DNA of 64,000 nt from Shewanella sp. 10N.286.48.A6 (GTDB lineage Bacteria > Pseudomonadota > Gammaproteobacteria > Enterobacterales > Shewanellaceae). How positions within the stretch are numbered: position 1 is the first letter of the stretch; the number at the start of each line of letters is the position of its first letter. The stretch spans positions 62,001 through 126,000 of the forward strand of contig NZ_MCVI01000021.1 of assembly GCF_002873135.1 (NCBI RefSeq), in the 5' to 3' direction. Below, piece after piece: positions 23,284 to 33,221 of this stretch. Position numbers and translations under genes: made by a program. Below the pieces are notes generated by a model that was given only the letters and a program-made list of their open reading frames with translations, ran no database searches and was not told where the DNA came from.

Positions 23284-24942
23284 ATGCTGTGCCAATTAAG
23301 CATTAATAATTTCGCAATTGTACGTTTTCTAGAACTCGACTTTAAAGCTGGCATGACCAGCATTACTGGTGAGACCGGTGCTGGTAAATCCATTGCTATT
23401 GATGCCCTGGGCTTATGCCTTGGTAATCGCTCAGATGCCAATAGCGTTAGACCAGGTGCAACCAAAGCCGAAGTGAGTGCCCGCTTTAGCTTAGATGATG
23501 TGCCATTTGCTAAGCGCTGGCTAGAGGACAATGACCTTGATGTCGAAGACGAATGTATCTTAAGAAGAACAATTAATGCCGATGGCCGCTCACGTGCCTA
23601 TATAAATGGTAATCCAGTTCCGTTAGCCCAGCTTAAATCTCTAGGGCAATTATTTGTCGGTATTCACGGCCAACACGCGCATCATGCAATGTTAAAAAGC
23701 GAGCATCAACTGACCCTTCTTGATAGCTACGCCAACCATAAATTATTGCTTGATGGGGTAAGCAAAAGCTATCAACGCTGTAAGTTAATCGAAAATGAAC
23801 TGAAACAATTACAACAAAATCAGCAAGAGCGTATCGCCAGAAAACAGCTAGTGCAATATCAAGTTGAAGAGCTTGATGAGTTTGATCTTAAAGCCGGTGA
23901 ATTTATTGAGATTGAACAAGAGCATAAACGCCTTGCTAACGGCACAGAGTTAATTGATACCTGCCAATCCAGCCTGCAATTACTGTGTGATGACGATGAA
24001 GCCAATATTGAATCTTTACTTAATCGGGTCGTGGGCTTAGCTGAGAACCTAACTGAGTTTGACCCACAACTAAGTAATATTGCTCAAATGCTCAATGAAG
24101 CGTTAATTCAAGTGCAGGAAAGCAGCAGCGAAGTTCAGGACTATTTAAGCCGAATAGAACTCGATCCTGAACACTTTGCTTACCTTGAGCAGCGCATTTC
24201 AAAGGCGATGCAATTATCAAGAAAACACCATGTGAGCTCTGAGCAACTGTTTGAGCATCACCAAGCTTTAAAAGCTGAACTTAGCGAGCTTAATAACGAT
24301 GCCACAAGGCTTGATGAAATTCAGCAGCAAGTAGATGAAAGCAAAAAAGCTTACGTAATTAGCGCCCAAAAACTCAGCCATAGCCGTAACCGCTATGCTA
24401 AAGAGCTTAATAAGTTAGTCACCCAATCGATTCAAGAGTTAAATATGCCCAAAGGCAGATTCTGCATTGAGGTGAATTTTAACCCAGAACTACAATCAGT
24501 TTCTGGTTGTGATCAAGTTGAATTCTTGGTTACCACCAACCCCGGTCAACCGATGCAGCCCATTGCCAAAGTAGCTTCTGGTGGCGAATTGTCACGTATT
24601 GGGCTTGGTATTCAGGTTATCACCGCTAAAAAGGTATCAACACCAACCTTGATATTCGATGAAGTGGATGTAGGTATTTCAGGACCTACTGCAGCAGTTG
24701 TGGGAAGAATGCTACGCAGCTTAGGTCAATCAACTCAGGTGCTCTGTGTGACGCATTTACCGCAAGTTGCAGGTAATGGTCACCAACATATGCTAGTGAA
24801 TAAATTCACCAAAAGTGGCGGCACTGAGACGAATATGAAGTCATTGGATAAACAAGAGCGAGTCAATGAGCTAGCAAGACTACTCGCGGGTGATGTGATA
24901 ACTGAAAATACCTTAGCGAATGCTAGAGAGCTATTGCAATAA
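23284..24942 (+). CDS. recN: DNA repair protein RecN
   Basis: An SMC-like ATPase used in double-strand-break repair. The 552-residue protein has Walker A GETGAGKS at residues 29-36, a central coiled-coil region (about 160-370), the signature ASGGELSRIGLG, Walker B TLIFDEVDVGISG, and the conserved VTHLPQVAG. The ATG at 23284 is preferred over the TTG at 23278, because AAGGA (23273-23277) is then six bases away. Two LexA boxes lie upstream. Confidence 0.97.
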   Translation: MLCQLSINNFAIVRFLELDFKAGMTSITGETGAGKSIAIDALGLCLGNRSDANSVRPGATKAEVSARFSLDDVPFAKRWLEDNDLDVEDECILRRTINADGRSRAYINGNPVPLAQLKSLGQLFVGIHGQHAHHAMLKSEHQLTLLDSYANHKLLLDGVSKSYQRCKLIENELKQLQQNQQERIARKQLVQYQVEELDEFDLKAGEFIEIEQEHKRLANGTELIDTCQSSLQLLCDDDEANIESLLNRVVGLAENLTEFDPQLSNIAQMLNEALIQVQESSSEVQDYLSRIELDPEHFAYLEQRISKAMQLSRKHHVSSEQLFEHHQALKAELSELNNDATRLDEIQQQVDESKKAYVISAQKLSHSRNRYAKELNKLVTQSIQELNMPKGRFCIEVNFNPELQSVSGCDQVEFLVTTNPGQPMQPIAKVASGGELSRIGLGIQVITAKKVSTPTLIFDEVDVGISGPTAAVVGRMLRSLGQSTQVLCVTHLPQVAGNGHQHMLVNKFTKSGGTETNMKSLDKQERVNELARLLAGDVITENTLANARELLQ

Positions 24943-24980
24943 TCTTGCAGCTTTAAGCATCATCCATTAATCATCGCCCA

Positions 24981-25007
24981 TTAAAAAGCCCACTATGAAG
25001 TGGGCTT
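24981..25007. terminator. Bidirectional terminator between recN and pgpA
   Basis: Nine-base-pair stem AAGCCCACT / AGTGGGCTT with loop ATGA. On the minus strand it is followed by TTTTTAA, so it ends the thiL-pgpA unit; on the plus strand it can serve recN. Confidence 0.85.
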
Positions 25008-25051
25008 AACGTTTAATGGGATTAGCTTTAAAGAGATTAAAGTATCATTGG

Positions 25052-25543
25052 TTAAATATAATAAGCCAACAACTGTAAACAAATTAACGAGAAAATCCCC
25101 GCTAATACATCATCAATCATGATCCCAAAACCGCCATGCACTTTAGCGTCGAGCCAACGAATTGGCCACGGTTTTAAAATATCGAAAAAACGAAATAACG
25201 CAAAACCAACCACTAACCAAATTACCCCAGCAGGGGCGGCAATCATGGTGATCATTAAGCCTGCGACTTCATCCCACACAATTGCGCCATGATCATGAAC
25301 GCCCATATCTTTAGCGGCTTTATCACAAATATAAATACCAACAAGGCAGCTAATTAGCGTGATAAAAATAAAAGCCGATAGGCTTAAAAAGCTCATCAAG
25401 TACACAATCGGCACTGCGGCAAGGGTACCAAAGGTGCCCGGGGCTTTGGCGGCTAAACCACTGCCAAAACCTAATGCTAAAAAGTGTACAGGGTTTGTTA
25501 AGGTTAATTTCTTAACGGCTGGATCGGTTGAAATAAACTTCAT
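25052..25543 (-). CDS. pgpA: Phosphatidylglycerophosphatase A
   Basis: An inner-membrane phosphatase that makes phosphatidylglycerol from its phosphate. The 163-residue protein has about four membrane segments, the N-terminal GFGSGLAAKAPGTFGTL and the metal-binding DEVAG segment of the family. Its ATG overlaps the thiL stop by one base (TAATG), so the pair is coupled. nusB-thiL-pgpA is the same order as in E. coli. Confidence 0.96.
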   Translation of the reverse strand: MKFISTDPAVKKLTLTNPVHFLALGFGSGLAAKAPGTFGTLAAVPIVYLMSFLSLSAFIFITLISCLVGIYICDKAAKDMGVHDHGAIVWDEVAGLMITMIAAPAGVIWLVVGFALFRFFDILKPWPIRWLDAKVHGGFGIMIDDVLAGIFSLICLQLLAYYI

Positions 25544-26499
25544 TAGAAATGCTCAAAACTATTTTTTTCTAGCTCAAAAGGTTTGCCATCAGCCACTAAG
25601 CGTAACTTTTCGCCGGCACAAATTTGACCTACTTTAATAAATTTAACCCCAGCGTGGATCAGTGCAATATCCAAAGCGCCACGTTGAGATTCTGGTACAG
25701 TAAACATCAACTCATAATCTTCGCCACCAGTTAACGCATAACTAGTTGCTTCATTAGGGCTCAATGATGCTTGTAATGATTCCGATAGCGGTAATTCATT
25801 CACATCAATAATCGCACCCACATTAGATGCCTTTAAAACGTGCTGAATATCAGAAAATAAACCGTCAGATAAATCAATGGCACTGGTTGCTAAAGAGCGT
25901 AGCGCTTGACCCGCTAGTATTCTAGGCGTTGGATGATAGTGACGGTTAATTAAAAATTCTTTATGTTGATGTGCGACTTCTTTTTTGCCCAACAGGATAT
26001 CAAGCCCAAGGGCAGAGTCACCCAAAGTGCCAGTAACATACACCCAGTCACCAATTTTCGCGCCACTACGGGTTAATGCTTTACCGGTTGGCACTTGACC
26101 ATGAATAGTAATATTGATGCAGCGAGGCCCGCGGGTGGTATCACCACCGATCAGACTAACACTGTAATATTCAGCCGCTTCAAATAGCCCTTGGCTAAAT
26201 TGCGCTAACCACTCATTATCAACATCTGGCAAGGTTAGCGCTAACGTCATCCACGCCGGATCTGCGCCCATGGCAGCAAGATCGGATAAATTTACCGCTA
26301 CAGATTTATAGCCAAGCTCATAAGCTGGCATTGTCGGTAAAAAATGGACATTCTCGACTAGGGTGTCGCAAGATATGGCAATAGATGTGTTTTCCGCCGG
26401 TTGGACTAATGCACAGTCATCGCCAATGCCTAAATGCACATCTCGACGTTGCTGACCTTTATCACGGAAAAATTGTTCGATAAGTTGGAATTCTTTCAC
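25543..26499 (-). CDS. thiL: Thiamine-monophosphate kinase
   Basis: Phosphorylates thiamine monophosphate to the active pyrophosphate. VHLGIGDDCALVQP near the N-terminus, SLIGGDTTRGP and DLSDGLFSDIQHV are the AIR-synthase-like nucleotide and metal motifs. I place the start at GTG 26499 (VKEFQLIEQFF), giving 318 residues and matching the E. coli N-terminus (GEFSLIARYF). The longer frame to ATG 26589 would translate straight through the nusB terminator hairpin and has no family match. No clear ribosome site is visible at the GTG, so this start is likely but not certain. Confidence 0.94.
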   Translation of the reverse strand: MKEFQLIEQFFRDKGQQRRDVHLGIGDDCALVQPAENTSIAISCDTLVENVHFLPTMPAYELGYKSVAVNLSDLAAMGADPAWMTLALTLPDVDNEWLAQFSQGLFEAAEYYSVSLIGGDTTRGPRCINITIHGQVPTGKALTRSGAKIGDWVYVTGTLGDSALGLDILLGKKEVAHQHKEFLINRHYHPTPRILAGQALRSLATSAIDLSDGLFSDIQHVLKASNVGAIIDVNELPLSESLQASLSPNEATSYALTGGEDYELMFTVPESQRGALDIALIHAGVKFIKVGQICAGEKLRLVADGKPFELEKNSFEHF

Positions 26500-26560
26500 G
26501 ATATAATCTGGTGCGGATAACCGCCCACCTATTATTTTGTAGAAAAAAGCGTTACATACA

Positions 26561-26586
26561 AAAACGGTATCCGAAGATACCGTTTT
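26561..26586 (-). terminator. nusB terminator with UUCG loop
   Basis: On the minus strand an 11-base-pair stem AAAACGGTATC / GATACCGTTTT closes on the very stable C(UUCG)G tetraloop and runs into TTTTTG. It lies six bases past the nusB stop and upstream of the chosen thiL start. Confidence 0.93.
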
Positions 26587-26592
26587 CATTCA

Positions 26593-26997
26593 TTACTTAC
26601 GAGTAACAAGCTTATCTAGCATACCATTGACAAACTTATGACTATCGTCAGCACCAAACGCTTTCGCTAATTCGATACCTTCGTTAATGGCCACTTTATA
26701 TGGCACATCTTTACGATAAGTTAATTCATAAGCTGCTAAACGCACAATGGCTTTCTCAACGGGTGATACATCTTCGATATCACGATCTAAATGAGGCTTT
26801 AGCAGATCATCAAGTTGAGTTGCTTTCGTGGCTACACCTGATAGCAATTCACGAAAATAAGCTACATCAACACCGTTAATGTTTTGTTCAGTTAAAAATT
26901 CATGTTCAACATCAGCAACATTGTTCTTGCTTAACTGCCATGAATAAATAGCTTGAACAGCTAAACGGCGTGCCTTGCGGCGCTCTGAAGGCTTCAT
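26593..26997 (-). CDS. nusB: Transcription antitermination protein NusB
   Basis: Binds NusE (ribosomal protein S10) and boxA RNA, and promotes antitermination of rRNA operons. The 134-residue all-helical protein starts [20 protein letters not shown] and has [31 protein letters not shown], the family C-terminal signature (seen as adjacent parts). It is 14 bases downstream of ribH, the normal partner. A strong terminator follows directly. Confidence 0.97.
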   Translation of the reverse strand: MKPSERRKARRLAVQAIYSWQLSKNNVADVEHEFLTEQNINGVDVAYFRELLSGVATKATQLDDLLKPHLDRDIEDVSPVEKAIVRLAAYELTYRKDVPYKVAINEGIELAKAFGADDSHKFVNGMLDKLVTRK

Positions 26998-27011
26998 TAC
27001 TTTTCCTACTA

Positions 27012-27491
27012 CTATACTAACTGTTGTTCTAATTCTTGCAGAACGTTAACCATTTCTAGTAAACCAAGTGCAGCTTCAGTGCCCTTGTTACCAGCTTTAG
27101 TACCAGAGCGTTCAATTGCTTGCTCGATGGTATCAGTGGTTAAAACGCCAAATGAAACTGGGATATCATACTCTAAAGCGACTTGAGCAAGACCCTTGTT
27201 ACATTCACCAGCAACTAAATCAAAATGCGGAGTACCACCACGAATTACTGCACCAAGTGCAACAATACCGTCAAACTTTCCACTAGCTGCAATTCGACGT
27301 GCAGCAAGTGGTAATTCAACAGCGCCAGGAACACGAACAACAGTAATGTTGTCGTCATTTACCTGACCTAAACGTTTTAGTGTGTCTAATGCGCCATCAA
27401 GCAGACTCTCAACAAGAAAACTATTGAAACGCGATACTACGATCGCCACTTTGGCATTTTTTGCTTCGATATTACCTTCAACTACGATCAT
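27012..27491 (-). CDS. ribH: 6,7-dimethyl-8-ribityllumazine synthase
   Basis: Condenses dihydroxybutanone phosphate with the ribitylaminopyrimidine, the penultimate step of riboflavin synthesis; it normally forms icosahedral or pentameric shells. Conserved segments are [31 protein letters not shown] and [17 protein letters not shown]. The start is set at ATG 27491 ([10 protein letters not shown]), giving 159 residues like E. coli. A longer frame to 27557 adds 22 unsupported residues. It is followed by nusB. Confidence 0.96.
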   Translation of the reverse strand: MIVVEGNIEAKNAKVAIVVSRFNSFLVESLLDGALDTLKRLGQVNDDNITVVRVPGAVELPLAARRIAASGKFDGIVALGAVIRGGTPHFDLVAGECNKGLAQVALEYDIPVSFGVLTTDTIEQAIERSGTKAGNKGTEAALGLLEMVNVLQELEQQLV

Positions 27492-27612
27492 TATCTTACC
27501 TAAATTAGCTAAAGCACCCGGCTCTGGGCAAAAGTGGCGGTATAATACCACAGCCAAATGCCCTGAGTCCTGTGCAATTATTGATAAATGTTAACTTCAC
27601 TAAGTTAGTGAA

Positions 27613-28716
27613 TTATTCTGCAATATAATCAGTTACTTCTAAACCGAACCCTGATAGAGAGTGATAACGCTTGGGTGAACTTAATAAACGCATTTTGCTC
27701 ACACCTAAATTTGAAAGAATTTGCGAGCCAACACCGACTTGGCGCGAGGTTCCTTGCCATTTAGCAGCTGTAGGCGCTTGACCGTTATCTTCCGCTTCAA
27801 AGGCTTTGACCTTGGCGAGCATGTCACTTGAATGCTCGTGATTCGCCAACAGTACTAATACACCACCATCTGATGCAATACGCTCCATGGCGTTTTCAAG
27901 TGGCCAGCTACGTTTTTGATCGCGTTCAGAGTGGAATAAGTCATTAAAGGTATTTTGTAAATGTACCCGTACTAGGCAGTTTTCTTCAACGTCACCTTTC
28001 AATAAGGCATAGTGTAGCTGATTATCGATGGTGTCTCTGAAAGTCACCATATTGAACTCACCAAAACGCGTTGGCAATTTACATTCAGCTTCACGCACAA
28101 CCGTGGTTTCTTTGGTGTTGCGGTATTCAATTAAATCGGCAATGGTGCCCATTTTAATACCGTGCTTTTCACTAAAGATTTCAAGATCTGGACAACGGGC
28201 CATAGTGCCATCATCATTAAGAATTTCAACTATCACGCCAGATGGCTCGCAGCCTGCAAGACGGGCTAAATCACAACCCGCTTCTGTGTGACCGGCGCGA
28301 ATTAACACCCCGCCATCTTGTGCCATAAGTGGAAAAATATGACCAGGCTGAACTAAATCTGATGCTTTAGCATCTTTAGCAACAGCCGCTTGAACGGTTA
28401 CAGCGCGATCATGGGCTGAAATGCCCGTTGTGACCCCCGTTGCCGCTTCAATGGAAACGGTAAAATTTGTTGAGAACTGAGCATTATTGTTGGTAACCAT
28501 TAACGGCAAGTTCAGTTGCTGACACCGCTCTTTGGTCATGGTTTGGCAAATCAGTCCACGGCCAAAGGTCGCCATAAAATTAATGGCCTCTGGCGTCACC
28601 TTATCGGCCGCCATGATAAGATCACCTTCGTTCTCTCTGTCTTCATCGTCCATCAAGATAACCATCTTACCTTGACGAATGTCTTCGATGATCTCTTCTA
28701 TACTATGTAATGCCAT
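27613..28716 (-). CDS. ribBA: 3,4-dihydroxy-2-butanone-4-phosphate synthase with degenerate GTP cyclohydrolase II-like domain
   Basis: The N-terminal half (to about residue 200) is a complete Rib[35 protein letters not shown] and [11 protein letters not shown] supply the metal and substrate residues. It makes the four-carbon riboflavin precursor from ribulose 5-phosphate. The C-terminal half resembles GTP cyclohydrolase II but lacks the zinc-binding cysteines: where CxxGD...CDC is expected the sequence reads [22 protein letters not shown] cyclohydrolase activity is therefore unlikely. This matches the RibBX variants described in Proteobacteria; an authentic ribA is expected elsewhere. The gene lies in the ribD-ribE-ribBA-ribH group. 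Confidence 0.93.
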   Translation of the reverse strand: MALHSIEEIIEDIRQGKMVILMDDEDRENEGDLIMAADKVTPEAINFMATFGRGLICQTMTKERCQQLNLPLMVTNNNAQFSTNFTVSIEAATGVTTGISAHDRAVTVQAAVAKDAKASDLVQPGHIFPLMAQDGGVLIRAGHTEAGCDLARLAGCEPSGVIVEILNDDGTMARCPDLEIFSEKHGIKMGTIADLIEYRNTKETTVVREAECKLPTRFGEFNMVTFRDTIDNQLHYALLKGDVEENCLVRVHLQNTFNDLFHSERDQKRSWPLENAMERIASDGGVLVLLANHEHSSDMLAKVKAFEAEDNGQAPTAAKWQGTSRQVGVGSQILSNLGVSKMRLLSSPKRYHSLSGFGLEVTDYIAE

Positions 28717-28800
28717 TGCTAAGACCTTTATATTGTTTTGTCTATATCAGCGATATAGAGTAAATATGCTCCGGTAATAATATTTACCAGTAATAATCAG

Positions 28801-29457
28801 TTATCGCATAAATCCAGCACTTGCCAACAATTCCATTGTGACACCACTTTCAGTGGCTGGCTTTTGTTCTACTTTCATTAAGCGTTCAAGATAACGTGCA
28901 ACAAGGTCAACTTCGATGTTGACGCTATGACCCGCTTGTAAAGCTAATAAGGTGGTTTCAGCTGCAGTGTGAGGCACTATGGTTAATCTGAATCTGTGCT
29001 GATCAACTTCATTTACCGTTAAGCTAACGCCATCAATGGTGATCGAACCTTTATGAGCAATATAACGAGATAACTCAGCGGGAGCTGCCAGCCAAAACTC
29101 AATGGCTTGGCCACGCACAAGGCGCTGCTCCACTGTGGCAATACCATCCACATGACCGCTAACCATATGGCCGCCTAATCGGGTCGTTGGGGTCACCGCT
29201 TTTTCAAGGTTTACTTTTTGACCGACGTTATATTTAGCAAATCCGGTTAAGGCAACGGTTTCAGCAGAAATATCTGCAACATAACCATCTGCTAAACATT
29301 GCACTACGGTTAAACACACCCCATTAGTGGCAATACTGTCACCCAGTTTTACATCGGTTAAGTCGAGCTTGCCACTGGCTACAGTCAAACGAATATCATC
29401 GCCTTTACGCTCAACTTTTCTTAATGTACCTAGTGCTTCAATAATCCCAGTAAACAT
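28801..29457 (-). CDS. ribE: Riboflavin synthase, alpha chain
   Basis: Dismutates two lumazine molecules to riboflavin and the pyrimidine precursor. The 218-residue protein has the diagnostic start MFTGIIEALGTLRKVER and two lumazine-binding barrels, each with a G-hx-x-SGHVDG or homologous segment (GGHMVSGHVDG in the second, NGVCLTV in the first, DGVSLTVNEV in the second). It lies between ribD and ribBA on the same strand. The same gene is called ribC in E. coli. Confidence 0.96.
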   Translation of the reverse strand: MFTGIIEALGTLRKVERKGDDIRLTVASGKLDLTDVKLGDSIATNGVCLTVVQCLADGYVADISAETVALTGFAKYNVGQKVNLEKAVTPTTRLGGHMVSGHVDGIATVEQRLVRGQAIEFWLAAPAELSRYIAHKGSITIDGVSLTVNEVDQHRFRLTIVPHTAAETTLLALQAGHSVNIEVDLVARYLERLMKVEQKPATESGVTMELLASAGFMR

Positions 29458-29520
29458 ATTTACTCACTTGTTATCTTTTGGGCCACGCTTAGCATCGACC
29501 GATAGACAAAATTGCATTAG

Positions 29521-30675
29521 TTAATTCGCTGGCGAATTAAGCTTTAAAATCAGTCGTTGGTCTGTACCAATTCTGCGACTATCCGTTAATTGTACATCAG
29601 GAATCTGATCCATAGTTTGATAGTCGTCTAATTGCATCAAATTGCGTCCATGACTGCCTAATATTTTCATTGCTTGGTACAAATAAAGTGTATCAGCTAA
29701 TTTACTTTGAATAACACTACCAGCAACGCTGGCACCAGCCTCGACTAATACTGAGTTACAATGCTGGCCTAAGTGTGTAAATAAAGCATGCAAATCAACT
29801 CGTCCATCGTTATTAGCCGCTATTGTGATAAAGCTAACATGGGACTTAAAATCTTGTTTTACTTCTGCTGGATAGTCGACACAAGACACCAGCAAAATCG
29901 GCGTTTCAATAGTAAACATTTTATAGTCGGCAGTCAGCCTTGCTTTACTATCAAGCACCACTCTTAAAGGCTGTTGAAGGTCAGACTCAGCAAGGCTGTT
30001 TTGTACACCAGCCAATTGCTCGTAGCGCACATTCAAAGAGGGGTCGTCAGCTAACACAGTTTCAACGCCAGTCACTAGCGCGCAATGACGGGCGCGCAGC
30101 TTTTGCACATCGGCTCTGGCTTCGGGGCCGGTTATCCACTTTGATACCCCATTCGATAGCGCGGTTTTACCATCCAAACTGGCTGCCAGCTTAATGGTGA
30201 TTTCAGGTAATCCCGTAGTCATGCGTTTCATAAAACCGATATTAAGTTGACTAGCTGCTGCTGTTAGCAAGCCCACATCAACTTTAATACCGGCCTTTTC
30301 AAGCATACGAACGCCATTACCCGCCACTTGCGGATTCGCATCCATTTGTGCAATCACCACTCGCTTCACTTTGGCTGCAATTAATGCCTTAGCACATGGT
30401 GGGGTTCTGCCATAATGACTGCAGGGTTCAAGCGTCACATAGGCTGTAGCTTGGGGAAGTAGCTGTTGTAATTGACGATTTTCGACATCTTTTAAGGCGT
30501 GGATTTCGGCGTGAGGACCACCCGCTTTGATATGATAGCCTTGACCAATGATCTCCCCACTGGCGACAATCACGCAGCCAACATTGGGGTTCGGGCGCGT
30601 GGTATAACGGCCTTTTTCTGCTAATGAAATAGCAAGGCTCATCATTTCAATATCACATTTTGACCACTGAGACAT
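29521..30675 (-). CDS. ribD: Bifunctional pyrimidine deaminase/reductase RibD
   Basis: Carries out the second and third steps of riboflavin synthesis. The N-terminal cytidine-deaminase-like domain has the zinc ligands in HAEIHAL and PCSHYGRTPPC. The C-terminal NADPH-dependent reductase domain spans about 150-384 (KLAASLDGKTALSNG, VLVEAGASVAGS). 384 residues is normal. nrdR lies upstream, as in many gammaproteobacteria. Confidence 0.96.
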   Translation of the reverse strand: MSQWSKCDIEMMSLAISLAEKGRYTTRPNPNVGCVIVASGEIIGQGYHIKAGGPHAEIHALKDVENRQLQQLLPQATAYVTLEPCSHYGRTPPCAKALIAAKVKRVVIAQMDANPQVAGNGVRMLEKAGIKVDVGLLTAAASQLNIGFMKRMTTGLPEITIKLAASLDGKTALSNGVSKWITGPEARADVQKLRARHCALVTGVETVLADDPSLNVRYEQLAGVQNSLAESDLQQPLRVVLDSKARLTADYKMFTIETPILLVSCVDYPAEVKQDFKSHVSFITIAANNDGRVDLHALFTHLGQHCNSVLVEAGASVAGSVIQSKLADTLYLYQAMKILGSHGRNLMQLDDYQTMDQIPDVQLTDSRRIGTDQRLILKLNSPAN

Positions 30676-30810
30676 AAAGACCTTCTAGAAACTAAAAAGC
30701 AGTCATGAAGATTCAGAACTGCTAAATAAGGTACATCATTAGCAAGAATGCAAGACGCCAATAAATGTAAGACAGCAATTAATTAAAAACAGCAATAAAA
30801 GTAAGCTAGA

Positions 30811-31260
30811 TTATTTTTGTAGCTTCGCGATGGCTTCGCCGAATTGGGAAACATCTTCAAAGGCGCGATAAACTGAAGCAAAACGGATATAGGCGACTTT
30901 ATCTAGGATCATCAATTGATCCATCATCAAATTACCAATCATGGCCGAATCAATTTCACGTTCGCCAGTAGCGCGCAATGTTGACTTGATTTTACTTAAC
31001 GCTTGCTCAATTTGATCAATTGATACTGGGCGTTTTTCAACAGCACGTAACATGCCGCCACGCAGCTTGTCTTCATCAAATGGTTGGCGAGTGCCATCTT
31101 GCTTGATCACCCTTGGCATGACTAATTCGGCACCTTCAAAAGTGGTGAAGCGTTCGTGACACTCAGTACATTCCCGGCGACGGCGCACTTGATGGCCTTC
31201 AGCCACGAGTCTTGAATCAATAACTTTCGTATCTGTCGCGCTACAAAATGGGCAATGCAT
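30811..31260 (-). CDS. nrdR: Transcriptional repressor NrdR
   Basis: A zinc-ribbon and ATP-cone repressor of ribonucleotide reductase genes that senses the dATP/ATP ratio. The start is ATG 31260, giving 149 residues (same as E. coli): [18 protein letters not shown] begins the zinc ribbon, closed by [12 protein letters not shown]. The ATP-cone follows ([17 protein letters not shown]). The longer frame to 31299 would run through the terminator hairpin. GGAG lies just upstream. Confidence 0.96.
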   Translation of the reverse strand: MHCPFCSATDTKVIDSRLVAEGHQVRRRRECTECHERFTTFEGAELVMPRVIKQDGTRQPFDEDKLRGGMLRAVEKRPVSIDQIEQALSKIKSTLRATGEREIDSAMIGNLMMDQLMILDKVAYIRFASVYRAFEDVSQFGEAIAKLQK

Positions 31261-31284
31261 ATCCACTCCTGAAATTAAAAACAA

Positions 31285-31317
31285 AATGGCCGTAAGCACT
31301 GAGTACTTACGACCATT
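31285..31317 (-). terminator. glyA terminator
   Basis: On the minus strand a 15-base-pair stem with a three-base loop forms using two G-U pairs. The same positions would be C-A mismatches on the plus strand, so the structure acts on glyA transcripts. TTGTTTTTAATTT follows. It lies about 25 bases before the nrdR start. Confidence 0.85.
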
Positions 31318-31416
31318 GAAGTTTATCCTATTTACTTTACAAGGTTAACCTTATCGAAAAGATTATCCGCGTTAGTTAAATAGATAATTGTCTATGTTAA
31401 TCAATATACGATGTTA

Positions 31417-32673
31417 TTAACCGTAAACTGGGAACTTAGCACATAATTCAAGCACTTGGTTTTTAACGCGCTCAATAGTAGCTTCGTTTGTGATGTCATC
31501 TAACACATCACACATCCAGTTAGTTAGCTCTACCGACTCAATTTCAGTGAAACCGCGGCGAGTAATCGCAGGAGAACCGATACGCAGACCAGACGTCACA
31601 AATGGTGAACGTGGGTCGTTTGGTACTGAGTTTTTGTTCACTGTGATGTTTGCATTGCCTAACGCAGCATCTGCATCTTTACCTGTCATATCCTTGCTGA
31701 TTAGATCAAGTAAGAACAAGTGGTTATCAGTTCCACCAGAAACAACATCATAGCCACGTTCAATGAAGGTTTTCGCCATCACTTTAGCGTTAGCAACCAC
31801 TTGCTCTTGGTAAGTGGTAAATTCAGGGTCTAATGCTTCTTTAAATGCTACTGCTTTAGCCGCGATAACGTGCATTAATGGGCCACCTTGGCCACCTGGG
31901 AATACTGCAGAGTTTAGTTTTTTATAGATAGCTTCATCGTTAATGGCAGATAAAATCAAACCACCACGAGGGCCCGCTAGGGTTTTATGGGTAGTGGTTG
32001 TCACAACGTGTGCATGAGGTAGCGGATTCGGATAGATACCTGCAGCCACAAGACCGGCAACGTGCGCCATATCGACAAATAAGTAAGCACCTACTTTATC
32101 AGCGATTTCGCGGAATTTGCCCCAATCTATGATCCCAGAGTAAGCAGAAAAACCTGCAATGATCATTTTGGGTTTATGCTCAACGGCTAAACGCTCAACT
32201 TCTGCGTAGTCAATTTTACCTGTTACTTCATCAATGCCGTACTGTACCGCATTGTATAACTTGCCTGAAAAGCTAACGTGAGAACCATGAGTTAAGTGAC
32301 CGCCGTGAGCAAGGCTCATACCTAAAACAGTATCACCGCCTTCTAAAAGCGCCATGAAAACTGCTGAGTTTGCTTGAGAACCAGAGTGAGGCTGAACGTT
32401 TGCGTATGTCGCGCCAAATAATTCTTTAGCACGAGAAATAGCTAATTCTTCAGCAATATCCACATGCTCACAACCACCGTAGTAACGCTTACCAGGGTAG
32501 CCTTCAGCATACTTATTAGTTAGTTGTGAACCTTGTGCTTCAAGTACACGAGGGCTGGTATAGTTTTCAGAAGCGATGAGCTCAATGTGCTCTTCTTGAC
32601 GACGGGTTTCATCTTCAATTGCTGCAAATAGTTGTGGATCATAATCCGCGATATTCATATCTTTTTTCAGCAT
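31417..32673 (-). CDS. glyA: Serine hydroxymethyltransferase
   Basis: A PLP enzyme that converts serine and tetrahydrofolate to glycine and methylene-tetrahydrofolate. The 418-residue protein starts [19 protein letters not shown], much like E. coli Gly[18 protein letters not shown] and the PLP-lysine motif [16 protein letters not shown] are present. It is divergent from ettA across 548 bases. A strong terminator follows. Confidence 0.98.
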   Translation of the reverse strand: MLKKDMNIADYDPQLFAAIEDETRRQEEHIELIASENYTSPRVLEAQGSQLTNKYAEGYPGKRYYGGCEHVDIAEELAISRAKELFGATYANVQPHSGSQANSAVFMALLEGGDTVLGMSLAHGGHLTHGSHVSFSGKLYNAVQYGIDEVTGKIDYAEVERLAVEHKPKMIIAGFSAYSGIIDWGKFREIADKVGAYLFVDMAHVAGLVAAGIYPNPLPHAHVVTTTTHKTLAGPRGGLILSAINDEAIYKKLNSAVFPGGQGGPLMHVIAAKAVAFKEALDPEFTTYQEQVVANAKVMAKTFIERGYDVVSGGTDNHLFLLDLISKDMTGKDADAALGNANITVNKNSVPNDPRSPFVTSGLRIGSPAITRRGFTEIESVELTNWMCDVLDDITNEATIERVKNQVLELCAKFPVYG

Positions 32674-33221
32674 TACTCACTCCAGCTGTTAATTCTTATA
32701 GTAGGGTTTCGCGGTATGATACAGCGCAATTGATCACAATCCCAGCATTTGAAACATGAAATTAGTTGCAATTCATCATGAACTGCACTTACGCCAGTTG
32801 TATTTTCTTGTCTAAAGCTGTTCGGTAATTGTATTTCATACAAAAAACCAATTTAACGCTTAGTTTCATACCCTTGTGACGATTTTAAAGAAAACTCTTT
32901 TCTAAAAATGAGTCAACAACAAATGCAACGCGAACAGTAAAACGGCCTCAGATATTATTCTTGCCTGTTTCAATTAGGGCTTAATGAATGCCGGAGATAA
33001 AGCAGCAGATTATTTAAGCCGTGACAGTTAAATAAGTTTACCTGCTTATTTTGCTATAACGCCCAGTATGCCCCACAAAAAATCATCTTTATTAAGTGAG
33101 ATAAACCAACCAAAGAAACCGTAAAGTGCTAAGTGCAAAAAGATCGGTTTTAAGTTAGCGCTTGATTCGAGTAGAATTAGCCCTATTCCTAGTTCGGTCC
33201 CCCAGTCAAAGAGATATAAAA
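32674..33221. other. glyA-ettA divergent intergenic region
   Basis: 548 bases with no supportable gene. I looked for a PurR-type palindrome and for a glycine or other riboswitch and saw none. An in-frame extension of ettA reaches back to 33162 but lacks family support. Confidence 0.6.

Noticed and set aside
26500..26589. N-terminal extension of thiL to ATG 26589
   Set aside because: It translates the nusB terminator hairpin and has no match to the ThiL N-terminus.
28717..28800. FMN riboswitch before ribBA
   Set aside because: The gap is too short and no RFN-like conserved blocks are present.
32674..33221. Glycine riboswitch or PurR site near glyA
   Set aside because: I searched by eye for the conserved core and for the palindrome and found neither.
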